Below are positions 10,114 through 22,201 of a DNA stretch of 64,000 bases, piece after piece; within the stretch, counting starts at the first letter, position 1, and each line of letters begins with the position of its first letter. The DNA is from Nephrocerus scutellatus (lineage: Eukaryota; Arthropoda; Insecta; Diptera; Pipunculidae), in contig OX352761.1 in the NCBI GenBank assembly GCA_947095585.1, positions 56,466,432 through 56,530,431 on the forward strand. Direction: 5' to 3'. The position numbers were made by a program, and so were the translations under genes. The notes beneath the pieces are model-generated. The model worked only from the letters and a program-made list of their open reading frames with translations. It was not told the origin of the DNA and searched no databases.

Positions 10114-10890
10114 AAAAAAATAAATGCTTTCGGTACTATTCGAGTAAATAGGTTTGTTAACCCACCACTACTTAACGATAAGCAAATAAAGGAAAAAGGC
10201 CGAGGATATTCCGATGAAGTAAAAAGCCGTGATGGAAATATTGTTATTGTAAAGTGGCAAGACAATAAGCCGGTCCATCTTGCGTCGAATTTCATTGGCA
10301 TTGGAACAGAAAAAGACATTCAAAGATTTGACAAATCTGAGAAAAAATATGTTCGGGTGAAACAACCGGAAATCATTTTGTTGTACAATGATGGAATGGG
10401 TGGTGTTGATCTGCAAGACCAGCTCATCAGCTACTATAGAATATTTTTCAGGTCGAAGAAATGGACCTTGCGTATAGTTGCCCATTTTATTGATTTGGCT
10501 GTTGTTTCGTGCTGGATAGAGTATAAAAAAGACAAAGAAGCCAACCAAATCCATGATAAAGATATAGAAGATCTTTTAGATTTCAGACTCCGTCTTGCCA
10601 ACAGCCTTATGATAGCCACTGCAAATCCAAGAAAACGTGGTCGACCTTTGCAAAACCAAAGCCCAGAAACATTGCAAGTTCGCAAACGTTCAGAAAGTCG
10701 TCCAATAGGTGATATTAGATATGACTCAGTAAATCATCTTCCAATTTACGAAAAAAAAAATACAAAGGTGCAAAATAAAAACTGTATAAGTAAAACTTAT
10801 ATTTATATTATTTATATTAATACTTATATTACTCGTGGGATCTTTATGGATAAAAAAAATAAATTTAACTTAAATAAATTGACGCAGGGC

Positions 10891-12457
10891 ATGCCCGCGT
10901 CGGTAGCAGCGGATCAAGCTGAGCGGATGCTTCGCGACGAACCCTGCGAGAGACCCAGGCTTGGCCGGGGTGGCATGACCTCCAGACCAGCTAGGGGCAG
11001 AGGTGCGGTTACGGCAAGGGGGATACTGGGGCATTCGACCCGTGAACACGAACCGAAACCCAGCACCAGCAGAGTGGCGGTTCGAGCGGAGCAGAAGCCT
11101 CACCTTTACCCGCGTAGGAAACCTGATATCGGTCGAGGGGGCATGACCCCAAGACTGACGAAGGGTGGTGGGGGGGTCCCCAAAGCGCGGCTGGGGCTAT
11201 CCCGCCAACCCGAGGGTGAAGCCTCCATCAGTAGGCAGCAAGTGCAGACGCCGCAGATGGGTACACCCTCAGCGTATATTTCAGGGTCTATCCCCAATCG
11301 TCCGCCGATCACTGTCCCCAAGGTGACGCTAGGAGCAGTCCCAAAATCTAAGCCGAAAGGCTCTAAGAGGAGGGGACCTCCTGACCCGCCAAAGGGGCAG
11401 CCAGGAGGTGTGGACGATCCCCTGAGAAAGGGTCTCAGTGGGGCGGGGACTAGACACTATCTCCGACTCCTGGAGCAGGGCACTAGCACTAGCGAGGAAG
11501 GAGGTAGACGCTAGGAAGCTGGCGGCTGTAGAACATAGACCTCCCGTCGTCATTCCCCAGGGGGCGAAGAGGGGGCCATCGGTCCTTACTCCACCACCTA
11601 GGGAGGACAAGAGATTGAAGGAGGGCACCGGGCAGTCGACCAGTGACCCCTTCGGGGGTAGCGGGGGCTCTCAGCCTAGCTATGCGGAAGCCATTAAGCA
11701 AGTCAGGGTCGCTATCCTCGCGGAGCATGATCCGGAGGAGACACTGACCCACGAGCAGTTGGCAGCGTTGGAGGAATCCATCCTGGATGAGGTGGCGCTG
11801 GGCTGGGAAGTCAAAATTGGCTTCGACGGCGACCACTTCAGGCCAGGGATGATCCATGTCGACTGTTGCGATGGACGCTTGGCAGCTTGGCTTAAGGCAC
11901 ATGCTCCAACCCTTTCGACGTGGAAGGGACCGAAGCTCGTGGCCAAGGACGGGGATGACATACCCAAGCCGACTATTATGTCGGTGTTTCTGCCACGTAG
12001 CAATCGGTAGGGGATGGAGCGCTCCATCTCCCTGATTGGAGCACAGAACGAGGGACTCCACGTAGGTATGTGGAAGGTCATCTGCTGTCGAGAGGATAGG
12101 GGTGGAGTATTCTCCACAATATCCATAGACTCCCAAAGCAGAGATGCAATCAAAGAGGCAGGTCACCCCATTAGATACCGGTATGGCAAAATATCGGTGG
12201 GTGGCCGGAAGAAGAAGAAAAGCATACAGGTGGAGAAGGGGCAGAAAGACCCTCCCACCCTAGCAGCAGATGACCCCCAGGGGGCAGGTACACTGGAGAC
12301 GGAAGGAGAAGCGGGAGCAGAAGAGGTACCCATTATGGAAGACCTCGCTGCCCTTCCCCAACCGGACATTGTACTAGACGAGCTGGAGGCGATCCGACAG
12401 CTAGAGGAGGATGAGCTGCTAGAGGAGATTCAGCACCTCGAACTAGAGTCTAACTAA
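10891..12457 (+). pseudogene. LOA-like element ORF1 (DUF4780-like)
   Basis: An ATG at 10891 starts a Pro/Arg/Gly-rich, probably disordered RNA-binding region of about 180 residues. A frameshift near 11430 moves the reading to a second frame, where SYAEAIKQVRVAIL begins a domain resembling DUF4780 of insect retroelement ORF1 proteins (WEVKIGFDGDHFRPGM, AAWLKAHAPTL, KPTIMSVFLPR). A TAG at 12008-12010 interrupts it. The same frame then continues (SLIGAQNEGLH, HPIRYRYGKI) to a Glu-rich tail and a stop at 12455-12457. No zinc knuckles are seen. The product would be the nucleic-acid chaperone of the retrotransposition complex. It is dead through one frameshift and one stop. Confidence 0.7.
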
Positions 12458-15400
12458 ATGATGACCAGTACACGCATTGCTCAGGTGAACCCCATAAGGC
12501 CAAAGGGGCAGCCGCCGTGGTGGCCAGGTTGTTCACCAAACAACATCTGGGGCTAGTGCTGGTCCAGGAACCCTGGTTCTACAGGGGACAGATATGTGGT
12601 CTGTCTTGCAAAGATGCAAAGGTGATTTATGAAGTGGGGCAGGTTGCCCCACGAGCCTGCATCGTCGTTAGAAATAGTATTAATTATCTATCTCTTTCAG
12701 AATTTATAACCCAGGACGTGGTAGCAATCCAGTGCCAGTTTAACGTAGACGGCACGCACCGTGAGATAGTCATCGCTTCGGCCTACTTTGCCGGGGAAAG
12801 GGAGGAAATACCGCCCCCAGAAATTCAAGAACTGGTAGAATATTGCCGAAGGCTTGGCAAACCCCTACTGATTGGTGCGATCATGCACATGCACATAACG
12901 AAGAATGGGGGAGCACCGACACAAATAAGAGGGGTGAGTACCTTTTAGAGTTTTTGGCGAAGAAAAACCTAGATATTTACAATGTAGGTAGTATTCCAAC
13001 ATTCGTGACTAGGGTTACGGAAGAGGTACTCGACATCACCTTCGGAACTCCGACAGTGAGTCGTTTACTCAACAAGTGGAGGGTCTCCTCCGAACCAAGT
13101 CTGTCAGACCACAGATTAATCTTGTTTGAATTGGAAGGGTTAGTCATAGGGGAAAGGGTTATTAGAAACCCCAGAAGGACAAATTGGGAAAAATTTAGAA
13201 TCTATTTGCAGAGCAATCTACTACACGCTTCAGATCAAAGAGTGGCCAGGTGTCCGCACGAGCTAGAATGCGCAGCAGTAGAAATTAATAGGGCAATCTC
13301 TGACGCATATGAGTCGAGCTGCCCGATTAGTTCACCCAAAGGGGATAATAAAGTTCCTTGGTAGAACGAAGAACTGTCAGCCCATCGAAGGCAGGTAAGA
13401 AAATTTTTCAAGACCGCCAAGAGAAGGGGCAATGGGTAGGAATACAGAAAGTCTCTCACGGCATATTATAAAGAAGTGAGATGAGCAAAGCGCAGAAGTT
13501 TTCGTAACTTCTGTGAGGAGGTAAAAAGCACTAAGGAGTCTGCCAGACTTTACAAAGCTATGGCTAAAGACACTAGTTGTTTCAAGGCTTCACTGAGAAA
13601 CCATGAAGGTGAGTTCACAGAAAACGAAGAGCAGAGAGCTCTCCTCCTCCTGAGAAGTCACTTCCCGGGGAGTACGGTGAACAGTACCGAATCTGATAGG
13701 GACTTATACTATCGTAGATTTAGTAGAGAAGACTGGAAGCCTCGGTGATATGCACTGAGCAAAGAATCCGGTGGGCAGTTAAAAGCTTCCAGCCCTTCAA
13801 ATCAGCAGGTGTGGATGAGATAATCCCAGCCATGCAAGTCATGCAAATGGGGCTAGACAATCTCCTCCCATACCTTCTAAGAATATTCAGAAGTAGTCTA
13901 GCACTCGGGTATATACCGAAAAGCTGGAGAAGGGCTCGGGTGGTATTTATACCTAAGGTAGGGAAGAAGGATCCCACACACCCAAAGTCCTACAGACCAA
14001 TCAGCCTCACTTCGTTTGTCCTAAAGACTTTCGAAAAGGTTATCGACAACTATATAAGGTCGACTACGCTGGTAAATGAACCACTGCATTCCAGTCAACA
14101 CGCATACAGAGCGGGCAGATCTACGGAGACCGCACTGTGGGAACTGACGGAAAACATAGAGGGCTCACTCGCCAGTAAGGAAATCGCTCTGTGCGCCTTC
14201 CTAGATATCGAAGGGGCGTTTGACAACGCATCACATGACGCGATAAGAAATGCTCTGGAGAAGAAAACAGTAGACGGCACAATCAGTAAATGGATGTGCG
14301 AGATGCTAATCACCAGAACAGCAGAAACCATAGTCGGTGACAAAACCATTATGGTTAACAAAACAAGAGGGTGTCCACAAGGAGGAGTACTTTCCCCTCT
14401 ACTGTGGAGCATCCTTGTAGACGAACTACTTCAGCGACTAGCTGAAGCAGGAACTGTATCTCAGGGTTATGCGGACGATATAGTCATTGTGGCCAGAGGG
14501 AAGTTCGAGGAAGTTCTATGTGACATAGTTCAAAATGGACTAAATATCACAAGCAGATGGTGCCATGAGGTGGGACTTAGGGTGAACTCAAGCAAAACCA
14601 CACTGGTTCCCTTCACCAACAGAAGGAAATTGGGGCGAATGCGAGCAATAACCCTCAATGGCGAAGTGATCCCAATCAGTGAAGAGGTCAAGTACCTTGG
14701 TCTGATATTAGACAAGAGACTGCTATGGAATAAACATCAGCAGGCAGTAATAAAAAAATCTAAGAGAGCGCTCATGGTGTGCAGAAGGGTGGCAGGCAAA
14801 TCATGGGGAGTAAGCCCCAAAATAATGCACTGGATGTACACTATGATAGTTATACCAATGATCACCTACGGAGCAGCGGCATGGGCAGGTAGAACCAAGC
14901 TAAGCACCACAAGGAGAGAATTGGAGAAGATACAAAGGCTTGCTTGTGTCCTAATCACAGGAGCTATGAGGACCTGCCCAATGGCGGGCATGGAGGTAAT
15001 CATTGGGCTACTCCCGCTGTATATAGTGGTAGAGGGCAAATCCAATGAAACCCTAGTACGCTTGACCAAGGTTGGCTGCTTCACGGGCAGCAGAGCGAGG
15101 AGCTTAATGAATTCACTAGTCAAGCTAACCCCTGTGGCATGCATGCCATGTGACAACATGGTGCAACATGTCACGTCATGTCAGACAGCCAAGCTGCGCT
15201 AAAAGCTTTAGATGCATTCCACACCACGTCTAGACTGGTGGAAGAATGCAAAACAAGGTTAAACAAACTTGGTGAAAACAACAAAGTAAAGTTGTACTGG
15301 GTGCCGGGACACATCGGTATAGAAGGTAACGAACAAGCGGACAAGCTCGCAAACAAAGGGACAGAGACTTCGCTTGTAGAGCCAGAACCCTTTTGTGGAA

Positions 15401-15564
15401 TTGGGTACCGTATTATGCGTGAAGAATTACGCAATATAGGTAAAGAAACCGCTTTATTAAGATGGGAGGAACTCCCAGGTCTATGGCAAGCGAAAGAAAT
15501 GTTGGGTGGCTATAACCCAAAGAGGTCCCGATCAATAGATCCACAAGGGTCGCAGTGCCATTGA
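12458..15564 (+). pseudogene. LOA-like element ORF2: endonuclease, reverse transcriptase, partial RNase H
   Basis: The ATG at 12458 directly follows the ORF1 stop. The APE-type endonuclease is visible across three frames (VQEPWFY, CDHAHAHNEEW, DITFGTP, SLSDHRLIL) with frameshifts near 12490 and 12870. In-frame stops lie at 13362-13364, near 13437 and near 13480. The reverse transcriptase (13745-15202) is open for 485 codons: SAGVDEIIPA, SYRPISLTSF, AFLDIEGAFDN, CPQGGVLSPLLW, GYADD near residue 242, KYLGLILD. The RNase H (15178 to about 15400) keeps SDSQAALKAL and WVPGHIGIEGNEQADKLA, but its first half with the first two acidic residues is missing, probably through a deletion near 15120-15178. 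The stop is at 15562-15564, close to the 3' tail. Confidence 0.8.
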
Positions 15565-15683
15565 TTCACCCCCTTAACATCATCATCATCATCATCACTT
15601 ATATTTTTTGCAAAACGTGCAAAGTACATTTATGTGTAAATCAAAATAGAAATTACTTTATCGATTTTCATAATAAAAATTAA

Positions 15684-16321
15684 AACATGTTCTTAACAAA
15701 CATATCAAAAAGTCAAACTATAGGAAGTTTTAATTATTTTATGTTTAAAGAAATATTTATCTTTATTTGTTTTTTAGTTTTATAATTTTGTGTTAATTTT
15801 ATATTTTTATGAATTATTTATTATTTATTTTTATTATGAATTATTTACTATATCTTTTTATTATTTTTTTTTTAATTTTTTAATTATGAATTATTTTGTA
15901 AATATTTCCATATTTTTATGTATTTATTTATCTTAATTTATTATTTTTTTTTAATTTTATTAAAACTATATTTAACAACTTTATCTTCCAAAAAAAGTAA
16001 TTACTTTCACTTAAAAAGAAGCCGTGAACTATTAATAAATAAATAATAATTTTTTTCCTTTGACATGATTTGTTCCATATATGGCACAGAGTGAAAAACC
16101 CATTAAATTTTCATGAAAATTCAAAATTTTTTTTCCGTTATATTTAATAGAGCCCTTATATTACAAAATCCACAAGAAATATTTTTTTTTATATAAAAGA
16201 AAAATGCATGACTGAAAGGGCTAATCTACCTTTTCCAATTTGAAGTAGGGGCGACAATGTCCTCACCCCCAAATTCGTCGCCAAATTGTCGCCGAGTACC
16301 ATTCTAAACAACATTATTCAT
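15684..16321. other. AT-rich 3' flank (U2/U3 boundary)
   Basis: No gene. A TTATT/ATTTA-rich tract is followed by CCATATATGG (16076-16085), the perfect 16-bp palindrome AATTTTCATGAAAATT (16106-16121), a poly-T stretch, and a GC-richer block with GGCGAC and GTCGCC inverted hexamers (about 16248-16296). Confidence 0.75.
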
Positions 16322-16690
16322 CTAAGCGACCCCTAAAACTATGGAATCGATACTAATATCGGTCCCTCCCCCCACCGGGGAGACAACTCACCCATAGGAG
16401 TGTCCTACCAATACTATTAATCTCAGTGGCCCCGACTACTATTGAATGGACACTAATATCGGTCATCCCCCTCAGATATCGACCCCATCCCCCTAGAGCT
16501 GTCTTACCATCACCATTCAACTCAGCGACCCCGAAAACCATAGAATCGACACTAATATCGCTCAACCACCTCAGTTATCGACCCCATCCCCCTAGGGCTG
16601 TCGTACCATCACGACTCAACTCAGCGACCCCGAAAACTATAAAATCCACACTAATATCCATTCTGAATGGAATGAAATTTTGTGCCCAAA
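16322..16690. repeat. Satellite block, about 3.5 monomers (U3), longest in the window
   Basis: The monomer landmark occurs at 16322, 16422 and then at ~99-bp steps. The first monomer is the divergent form (TAAGCGACCCCTAAAACTATG) found at the start of most blocks. The last monomer ends in TAAAATCCACACTAATATCC, as in U2. Confidence 0.85.
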
Positions 16691-16870
16691 GTAAGAGACA
16701 AGAATAGTTTTTTTTTTACTTTAAACAGTTAGTGATACTGAAAATTTAATGTCATAAAAAAATTTTCTTCTGATAGAAATTTGAGTTGTCGTCAATAATC
16801 TTTTAATAAAAATAAATAATAATAAAAATATTAATAATAAATTCTCAAATTGCTACAAGCAATAACAGAA

Positions 16871-17640
16871 ATGTTTCGTAAGTATAAAAGCGACTATTTA
16901 TAAAAATGGGTAACATATAATAATGAATAATTTGCCTTTTTACTTCTAGAGTTCCACGACGAAAATGGACGGGACCCGAAACCAGAATTCTACTCATTTG
17001 TGTTACTAACAGATTAGAGGAGTTTACACACCAAACAAAAAAGAAGAATGTTTATAAGAATTTAATGGAAGACATGCTGTCATCAGAAATACTGCCGGAA
17101 TGTAAATTAATTTTTTTTATTATTTGATTATTCTAATCACATAATTTACAGGAAGACCATGGCCAGTGATGATATAAAAAATAAATTGAAATCATTAAAA
17201 ATGGCCTACAAACAGGCCATTGATAATAATAATCGTACTGGAGCTGCACCATCGGTAGCTCCATTCATGGATTTATTAGATCATATTTATATCCTGGAAA
17301 ATGCACCACCAGAACATTCTTCATTCGCTACCACCAGTGCATGTATTCATCGGCTAGATAGTGGTGAAAATAATTTTTATGATGTTATCGAAATATTCCC
17401 GAACACACCTCCAGATTCTAGTTCATCAAAAAGGGAAAGTGCACGCCTGCCTAGAAAAGACCAAGAATAACCGCGGGAAAGACCGCAGAAAAAATAAAAA
17501 TGGACTTTTTGGAAAAAATATTAAAAATTACTGAGGCAAATAAATAAAAAATCTTTGCCGAATAAGAGGCAGCAAAGGAACGTAGGAATCAAGAATTGAT
17601 GGCCCTACTCAGAGAAGAGAGAAATCGTCAAAACAATTAA
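16871..17640 (+). pseudogene. Myb/SANT-like accessory gene (U3)
   Basis: Same three-exon layout as U2, with exon 1 ATGTTTC at 16871. The second donor is destroyed: GTATGT of U2 reads GAATGT here (G at 17098, A at 17099), so the second intron could not be spliced normally. Exon 3 (ATG 17159) is identical in translation to U2, including the frameshift near KDQE and the early stop in the coil. Confidence 0.6.
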
Positions 17641-17860
17641 ATTTTTCTAATATTACACAACACTTTTTTTTAGCTGTCAACAGTTGACTTAAATAGTCAA
17701 CGTCAATCTAAACAAAACAAATGCGCATTTGAATTATTTATGGTATACATTTAAGTTGATTAGACTGTATGAATATCAATTTATGCATGTGAAAAAAATA
17801 ATCAAAGACAATATTATAGTTATAATTAATTCTTCTGTGCGTGGCGATTCTTGGTTTTTT

Positions 17861-18402
17861 AAGTTCTCTATATTAACTTCACTTGCTCGTGTGTTTGTGG
17901 GTTTGTGGGCTTGTGGGTTTGTGGGTTTGTGGGCTTGTGGATTTGTGTGGCATGGAATTTTGCGATCAATTTTTAACCCACTTCCTATAACCCGATTTTA
18001 TTGAAATTTGGCACACATGTATATCTCCCATGACAACACTTTCTATTAAAATTTGAGGCCCCTCGGGCCGCGGGGTCGGGGGGCTCCCATACAATATTTT
18101 ACAAAATTTACCCGATTTTCTTTAAATTTTGTACACATGTGTGTCTTCGATGGAAAACACTTTTTGTAAAAATTTGGAGCGATCGGCCCCTTGGGGACCC
18201 CAATATATAATTTTTAAATATCGCTATATCGCATCAGATCACGGCAAAGTATGAGCTCTGTGCCTTGTGAGCAGCGCTGTTCGCTGCCGCTGCGGCATTT
18301 GGTGGATGATTTTGCCACAAAACGAGCACGCAGTGTGTGTGTGTGTATGTGTGTATCCCCGATTAGAGAATTTACAAGAAAAATTTTAATTCTTATGGGT
18401 GG
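17861..18402 (+). mobile_element. Helentron-like non-autonomous element (U3)
   Basis: Copy of 7513-8054 at an offset of 10,348 bp, so it arrived by duplication of the unit and not by a separate insertion. At least one substitution separates the two copies (TATAGCCCG against TATAACCCG). Confidence 0.6.
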
Positions 18403-18466
18403 TTTTTTTATATTTTCACATCTCTTGAAAACTAATTGTTTGTTCTGTGTGATTACGTTTAGCCCC

Positions 18467-18571
18467 ATGCCGCCAAAACTTGGGGGCAGTAGTTTGGGTC
18501 GAAGAACTCGAAATACTACAAACCAAGCAAATTTTCAATCAATTCTCTTTAATTATTACGATCTTTGGTAA
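18467..18571 (+). pseudogene. Helitron RepHel N-terminal fragment (U3)
   Basis: Identical in translation to the U2 copy, including the Leu5 change. Confidence 0.5.
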
Positions 18572-18637
18572 AAAAAAATGACGTTTGATATTCTTTTTAT
18601 TTGGGGTTTTGCCACGTGCGGATCGCTTGTTGGAGCC

Positions 18638-21211
18638 ATGGCTGTAAGTTTGATTTTCTATGGTTAATTTTTAGCATAAAATATAAAAATTAAGTTCCAA
18701 TGATTGTTTTTCTTATTGTTTTGTTGTGTTTTCAACGCAAAACAAGAAAATAAACAAGTCATTGTGCCATAATTTTGCTACAAATAGTCTTTTTATTTTG
18801 TTCCATATTTGGAACAAATTTAGCCGACGGTTGTGTTCCATATTTAGAACATAAAACATTTGTACTACAAACTGCGCAATTAGCAAATATCTTTTCGTTC
18901 GACATTTGCAGTCTACTTCACTAAACCAAAGAAAACTGACAGAATTTCAAATAAGGGGCATTCTGATGATTCTGAGTATGAAAATGTTGACAAGGAAGAC
19001 GTTATATTGGAAATAACAGATAATAAGTCTTTAAAGATCAATAGAACCGATATTGAACAACAACAGCCTGGTGATGAAGGCGAAATTAATTCATCACAAT
19101 TAGCAATCAGCGAGGTGGAAGAGCCAATTTTAATAGCTGTTGGAGCAGACCAAGTTTTTAATCAAGTTTTAGAGGAAGTAGACATTGATTTCGTTATAAA
19201 TACGTCCAAATGTACTGAAAAATCAGCTATAAGCTAACGACGTGGTCAGTATCAATTTCAAACGAACACAATCCCATTTGAAGCTGAAGAACTCTATTCA
19301 ACACCAGTTCTAGAAACACGAAAAGGATATTTTGAGAAATATTTCCCGCCATCCTTTTTTGAACTTACAGCTCAATTTACAAACATGTATGCTCATCAGT
19401 GCAATGTGCGTGGCTTCAAAATGACAGACGGTACTGAAATACGTAACGTAAATTGTTTGGGCTTCATATTCTAATGGGGTCCCTCAAATTTCCAAGAATT
19501 CGTTTTTACTGGAATTCTGACATCGGTATACAAACGGTCATTAATGCCATGTCTTATGAACGTTTTTCGCAGCTAAGAAACAATATACACTTCGTTGATG
19601 TGCAGAAACAAACCACCGATTGCAAAGATAAATTTTTCAAAGTCCGGCCTATCATTGAAAGCGTAAGAAATAGATGCCTTCAACACAAGGTGGAAGAAGT
19701 GGTATCTATTGATGAACAAATTATACCCTTTAAATGCAAATTATCAATAAAACAGTACTGCAAAGGAAAGCCATATCCATGGGGAATAAAAAATTAAAGC
19801 TGGAAAATCTGGATTATGTTATGATTTCATTCTTTATCAAGGTAAAGAGACCGGGTTATCAGAAAGAAACCTTAGAAGATTCGGATTTGGAGCAGCCGTT
19901 GTTCTTCATCTTTCTGAAAGACTTAAAAATCAAGGCAACAGAATGTTTTTCGATAAATATTTTTCAAACTATAATTTATTTGAAATATTAAAAAACAACC
20001 TATAAAAATTAAAATTTTTCTTGTAAATTCTCTAATCGGGGATACACACACACACACACTGCGTACTCGTTTTGTGGCAAAATCATCCACCAAATGCCGC
20101 AGCGGCAGCGAACAGCGCTGCTCACAAAGCACAGAGCTCATACTTTGCCGTGATCTGATGCGATATAGCGATATTTAAAAATTGTATATTGGGGTCCCCA
20201 AGGGGCCGATCGCTCCAGATTTTTACAAAAAGTGTTTTCCATCGAAGACACACATGTGTACAAAATTTAAAGAAAATCGGGTACATTTTGTAAAATATTT
20301 GTATTGTATGCAAATTTTAATAGTGTTGTCATGGGAGATATACATGTGTGCCAAATTTCAATTAAATCGGGCTGTAGGAAGTGGGTTAAAAATTGATCAC
20401 AAGATTTGGCCAGCCAGCCAGCCAGCCAGCCACGGGCAAGTGAGGTTAATATAGAGAATTTAAAAAAATAAATGCTTTCGGTACTATTCGAGTAAATAGG
20501 TTTGTTAACCCACCACTACTTAACGATAAGCAAATAAAGGAAAAAGGCCGAGGATATTCCGATGAAGTAAAAAGCCGTGATGGAAATATTGTTATTGTAA
20601 AGTGGCAAGACAATAAGCCGGTCCATCTTGCGTCGAATTTCATTGGCATTGGAACAGAAAAAGACATTCAAAGATTTGACAAATCTGAGAAAAAATATGT
20701 TCGGGTGAAACAACCGGAAATCATTTTGTTGTACAATGATGGAATGGGTGGTGTTGATCTGCAAGACCAGCTCATCAGCTACTATAGAATATTTTTCAGG
20801 TCGAAGAAATGGACCTTGCGTATAGTTGCCCATTTTATTGATTTGGCTGTTGTTTCGTGCTGGATAGAGTATAAAAAAGACAAAGAAGCCAACCAAATCC
20901 ATGATAAAGATATAGAAGATCTTTTAGATTTCAGACTCCGTCTTGCCAACAGCCTTATGATAGCCACTGCAAATCCAAGAAAACGTGGTCGACCTTTGCA
21001 AAACCAAAGCCCAGAAACATTGCAAGTTCGCAAACGTTCAGAAAGTCGTCCAATAGGTGATATTAGATATGACTCAGTAAATCATCTTCCAATTTACGAA
21101 AAAAAAAATACAAAGGTGCAAAATAAAAACTGTATAAGTAAAACTTATATTTTTTGCAAAAAGTGCAAAGTACATTTATGTTTAAATCAAAATAAAAAAA
21201 AAATAAAATAA
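18638..21211 (+). pseudogene. piggyBac-like transposase (U3)
   Basis: Exon 1 is at 18638-18643, the intron at 18644-18911, exon 2 at 18912-19995 and 20462-21211. It shares the U2 lesions (TAA at 19235-19237, the CGTAA duplication, the deletion at KNY, the inverted element after FEILK) but has no LOA-like insertion. The C-terminal part carries GMGGVDLQDQ and the cysteine-rich domain. Its last codons are replaced by an A-run (NQNKKKIK) that removes the final Cys and His. Confidence 0.85.
19996..20461 (-). mobile_element. Helentron-like element, inverted copy (U3)
   Basis: Duplicate of 9648-10113 at the 10,348-bp offset, with the same site, ends and (GCCA)n core. Confidence 0.65.
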
Positions 21212-21887
21212 AAATTGTTTTATCGATTTTCATACTAAAAATTAAAACATGTTCTTAACAAACATATCAAAAGTCAAAGAAAAGGAAGACTGAATTATTT
21301 TATATTTAATGAAATATTTATCTTTATTTGTTTTTGAGTTTTATAAATTTGTGTTAATTTTATATTTTTATGTATTATTTATTATTAATTTTTATAACGA
21401 ATTATTTATTATTTCTTTTCATTATTTATTTTTAATTTTTTAATTATGAATTATTTTGTAAATATTTCCATATTTATCTTAATATATTATTTTTTTTAAT
21501 TTTATTAAAACTATATTTAATAACTTAATCTTCCAAAAACAGTAGTTACTTTAACTCAAAAAGAAGCCGTGAACTATTAATAAATAAATTATTTGAAAGT
21601 TACCAACTCAGTTAGTTTTTTTCCTTTGACATGATTTGTTCCATATATGGCACAGAGTGGAAAACCCATTAAATTTTCATGAAAATTAAAAAAAAAATTT
21701 CCGTTATATTTAATAGAGCCCTTATATTACAAAAACCACAAGAAATATTTTTTTTTATATAAAACAAAAATGCATAAATGAAAGGGTTAATCTACCTTTT
21801 CCAATTTGAAGTAGGGGCGACAATATCCTCACCCCCAAATTCGTCGCCAAATGGTCGCCGAGTACCATTCTAAACAACACTATTCAT
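21212..21887. other. AT-rich 3' flank (U3/U4 boundary)
   Basis: No gene. Same order as at 15684: AT tract, CCATATATGG, AATTTTCATGAAAATT palindrome, GGCGAC/GTCGCC block. Confidence 0.75.
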
Positions 21888-22115
21888 CTAAGCGACCCCT
21901 AAAACTATGGGATCGATTCTAATATCGGTCCCTCCCCCCTCCGGAGAGACAACTCACCCATAGGAGTGTCCCACAAACACTATTAATCTCAGTGGCCCCG
22001 ACAACTATTGAATGGACACTAATATCGGTCATCCCCCTCAGATATCGACCCCATCCCCCTAGAGCTGTCTTACCATCACCATTCAACTCAGCGACCCCGA
22101 AAACCATAGAATCGA
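21888..22115. repeat. Satellite block, about 2.3 monomers (U4)
   Basis: The divergent first monomer and one standard monomer, then a truncated one ending GAATCGA joined directly to GTTGTCGTCAATAATC. This truncation point is common to U4-U10 and marks them as one subfamily. Confidence 0.8.
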
Positions 22116-22201
22116 GTTGTCGTCAATAATCTTTTAATAATAATAAATAATAATAAAAATATTAATAATAAATTCTCAAATTGCTACAAGCGATAACAGA
22201 A

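Larger units (their letters stand above)
10805..15596 (+). mobile_element. LOA-like non-LTR retrotransposon
   Basis: A 4,792-bp element with a perfect 10-bp target duplication ACTATATTT-type: the repeat is ACTTATATTT at 10795-10804 and 15597-15606. It is inserted in the cysteine-rich domain codons of the U2 transposase; the near-identical U3 has the empty site. It has ORF1 and ORF2 on the same strand and ends in an ATC-repeat tail (about 15578-15596), not poly(A). Its base composition is much richer in GC than its host. The RNase H remnant and the AFLDIEGAFDN/GYADD motifs suggest the LOA/Lian group; clade assignment is by motif only. Confidence 0.85.
8290..15683 (+). pseudogene. piggyBac-like transposase split by two elements (U2)
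   Basis: Exon 1 is ATGGCT (8290-8295). The intron is 8296-8563 (donor GTAAGT, acceptor TTTGCAG). Exon 2 pieces are 8564-9647, 10114-10804 and 15597-15683. The acidic N-terminus is followed by VDIDFVINTSK, then a TAA at 8887-8889 where other copies have a Tyr codon. CGTAA is duplicated at about 9093-9102, which shifts the frame. A deletion near 9447 removes the Ile-Leu after KNY. The first catalytic Asp (SIDEQIIPF, near 9362) and the second (FFDKYFSNY, near 9602) are still present. An inverted Helentron-like element splits the gene after FEILK. The third Asp lies in GMGGVDLQDQ (near 10405). A LOA-like retrotransposon then splits the cysteine-rich domain. It has more lesions than U6. Confidence 0.85.

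Noticed and set aside
10168..10554. Minus-strand 128-codon frames (also 20516-20902, 24737-25120, 30403-30789, 34573-34959, 38791-39177, 42960-43346, 47178-47564)
   Set aside because: They are antisense to the conserved transposase region and repeat only because the sense strand repeats; no family resemblance.
11489..12166. 225-codon minus-strand frame
   Set aside because: It lies antisense to LOA-like ORF1, whose plus-strand domain is recognisable; the open frame comes from GC-rich composition.
16322..16690. CRISPR array
   Set aside because: The repeats are directly adjacent 99-bp monomers with no unique spacers, in eukaryotic DNA.
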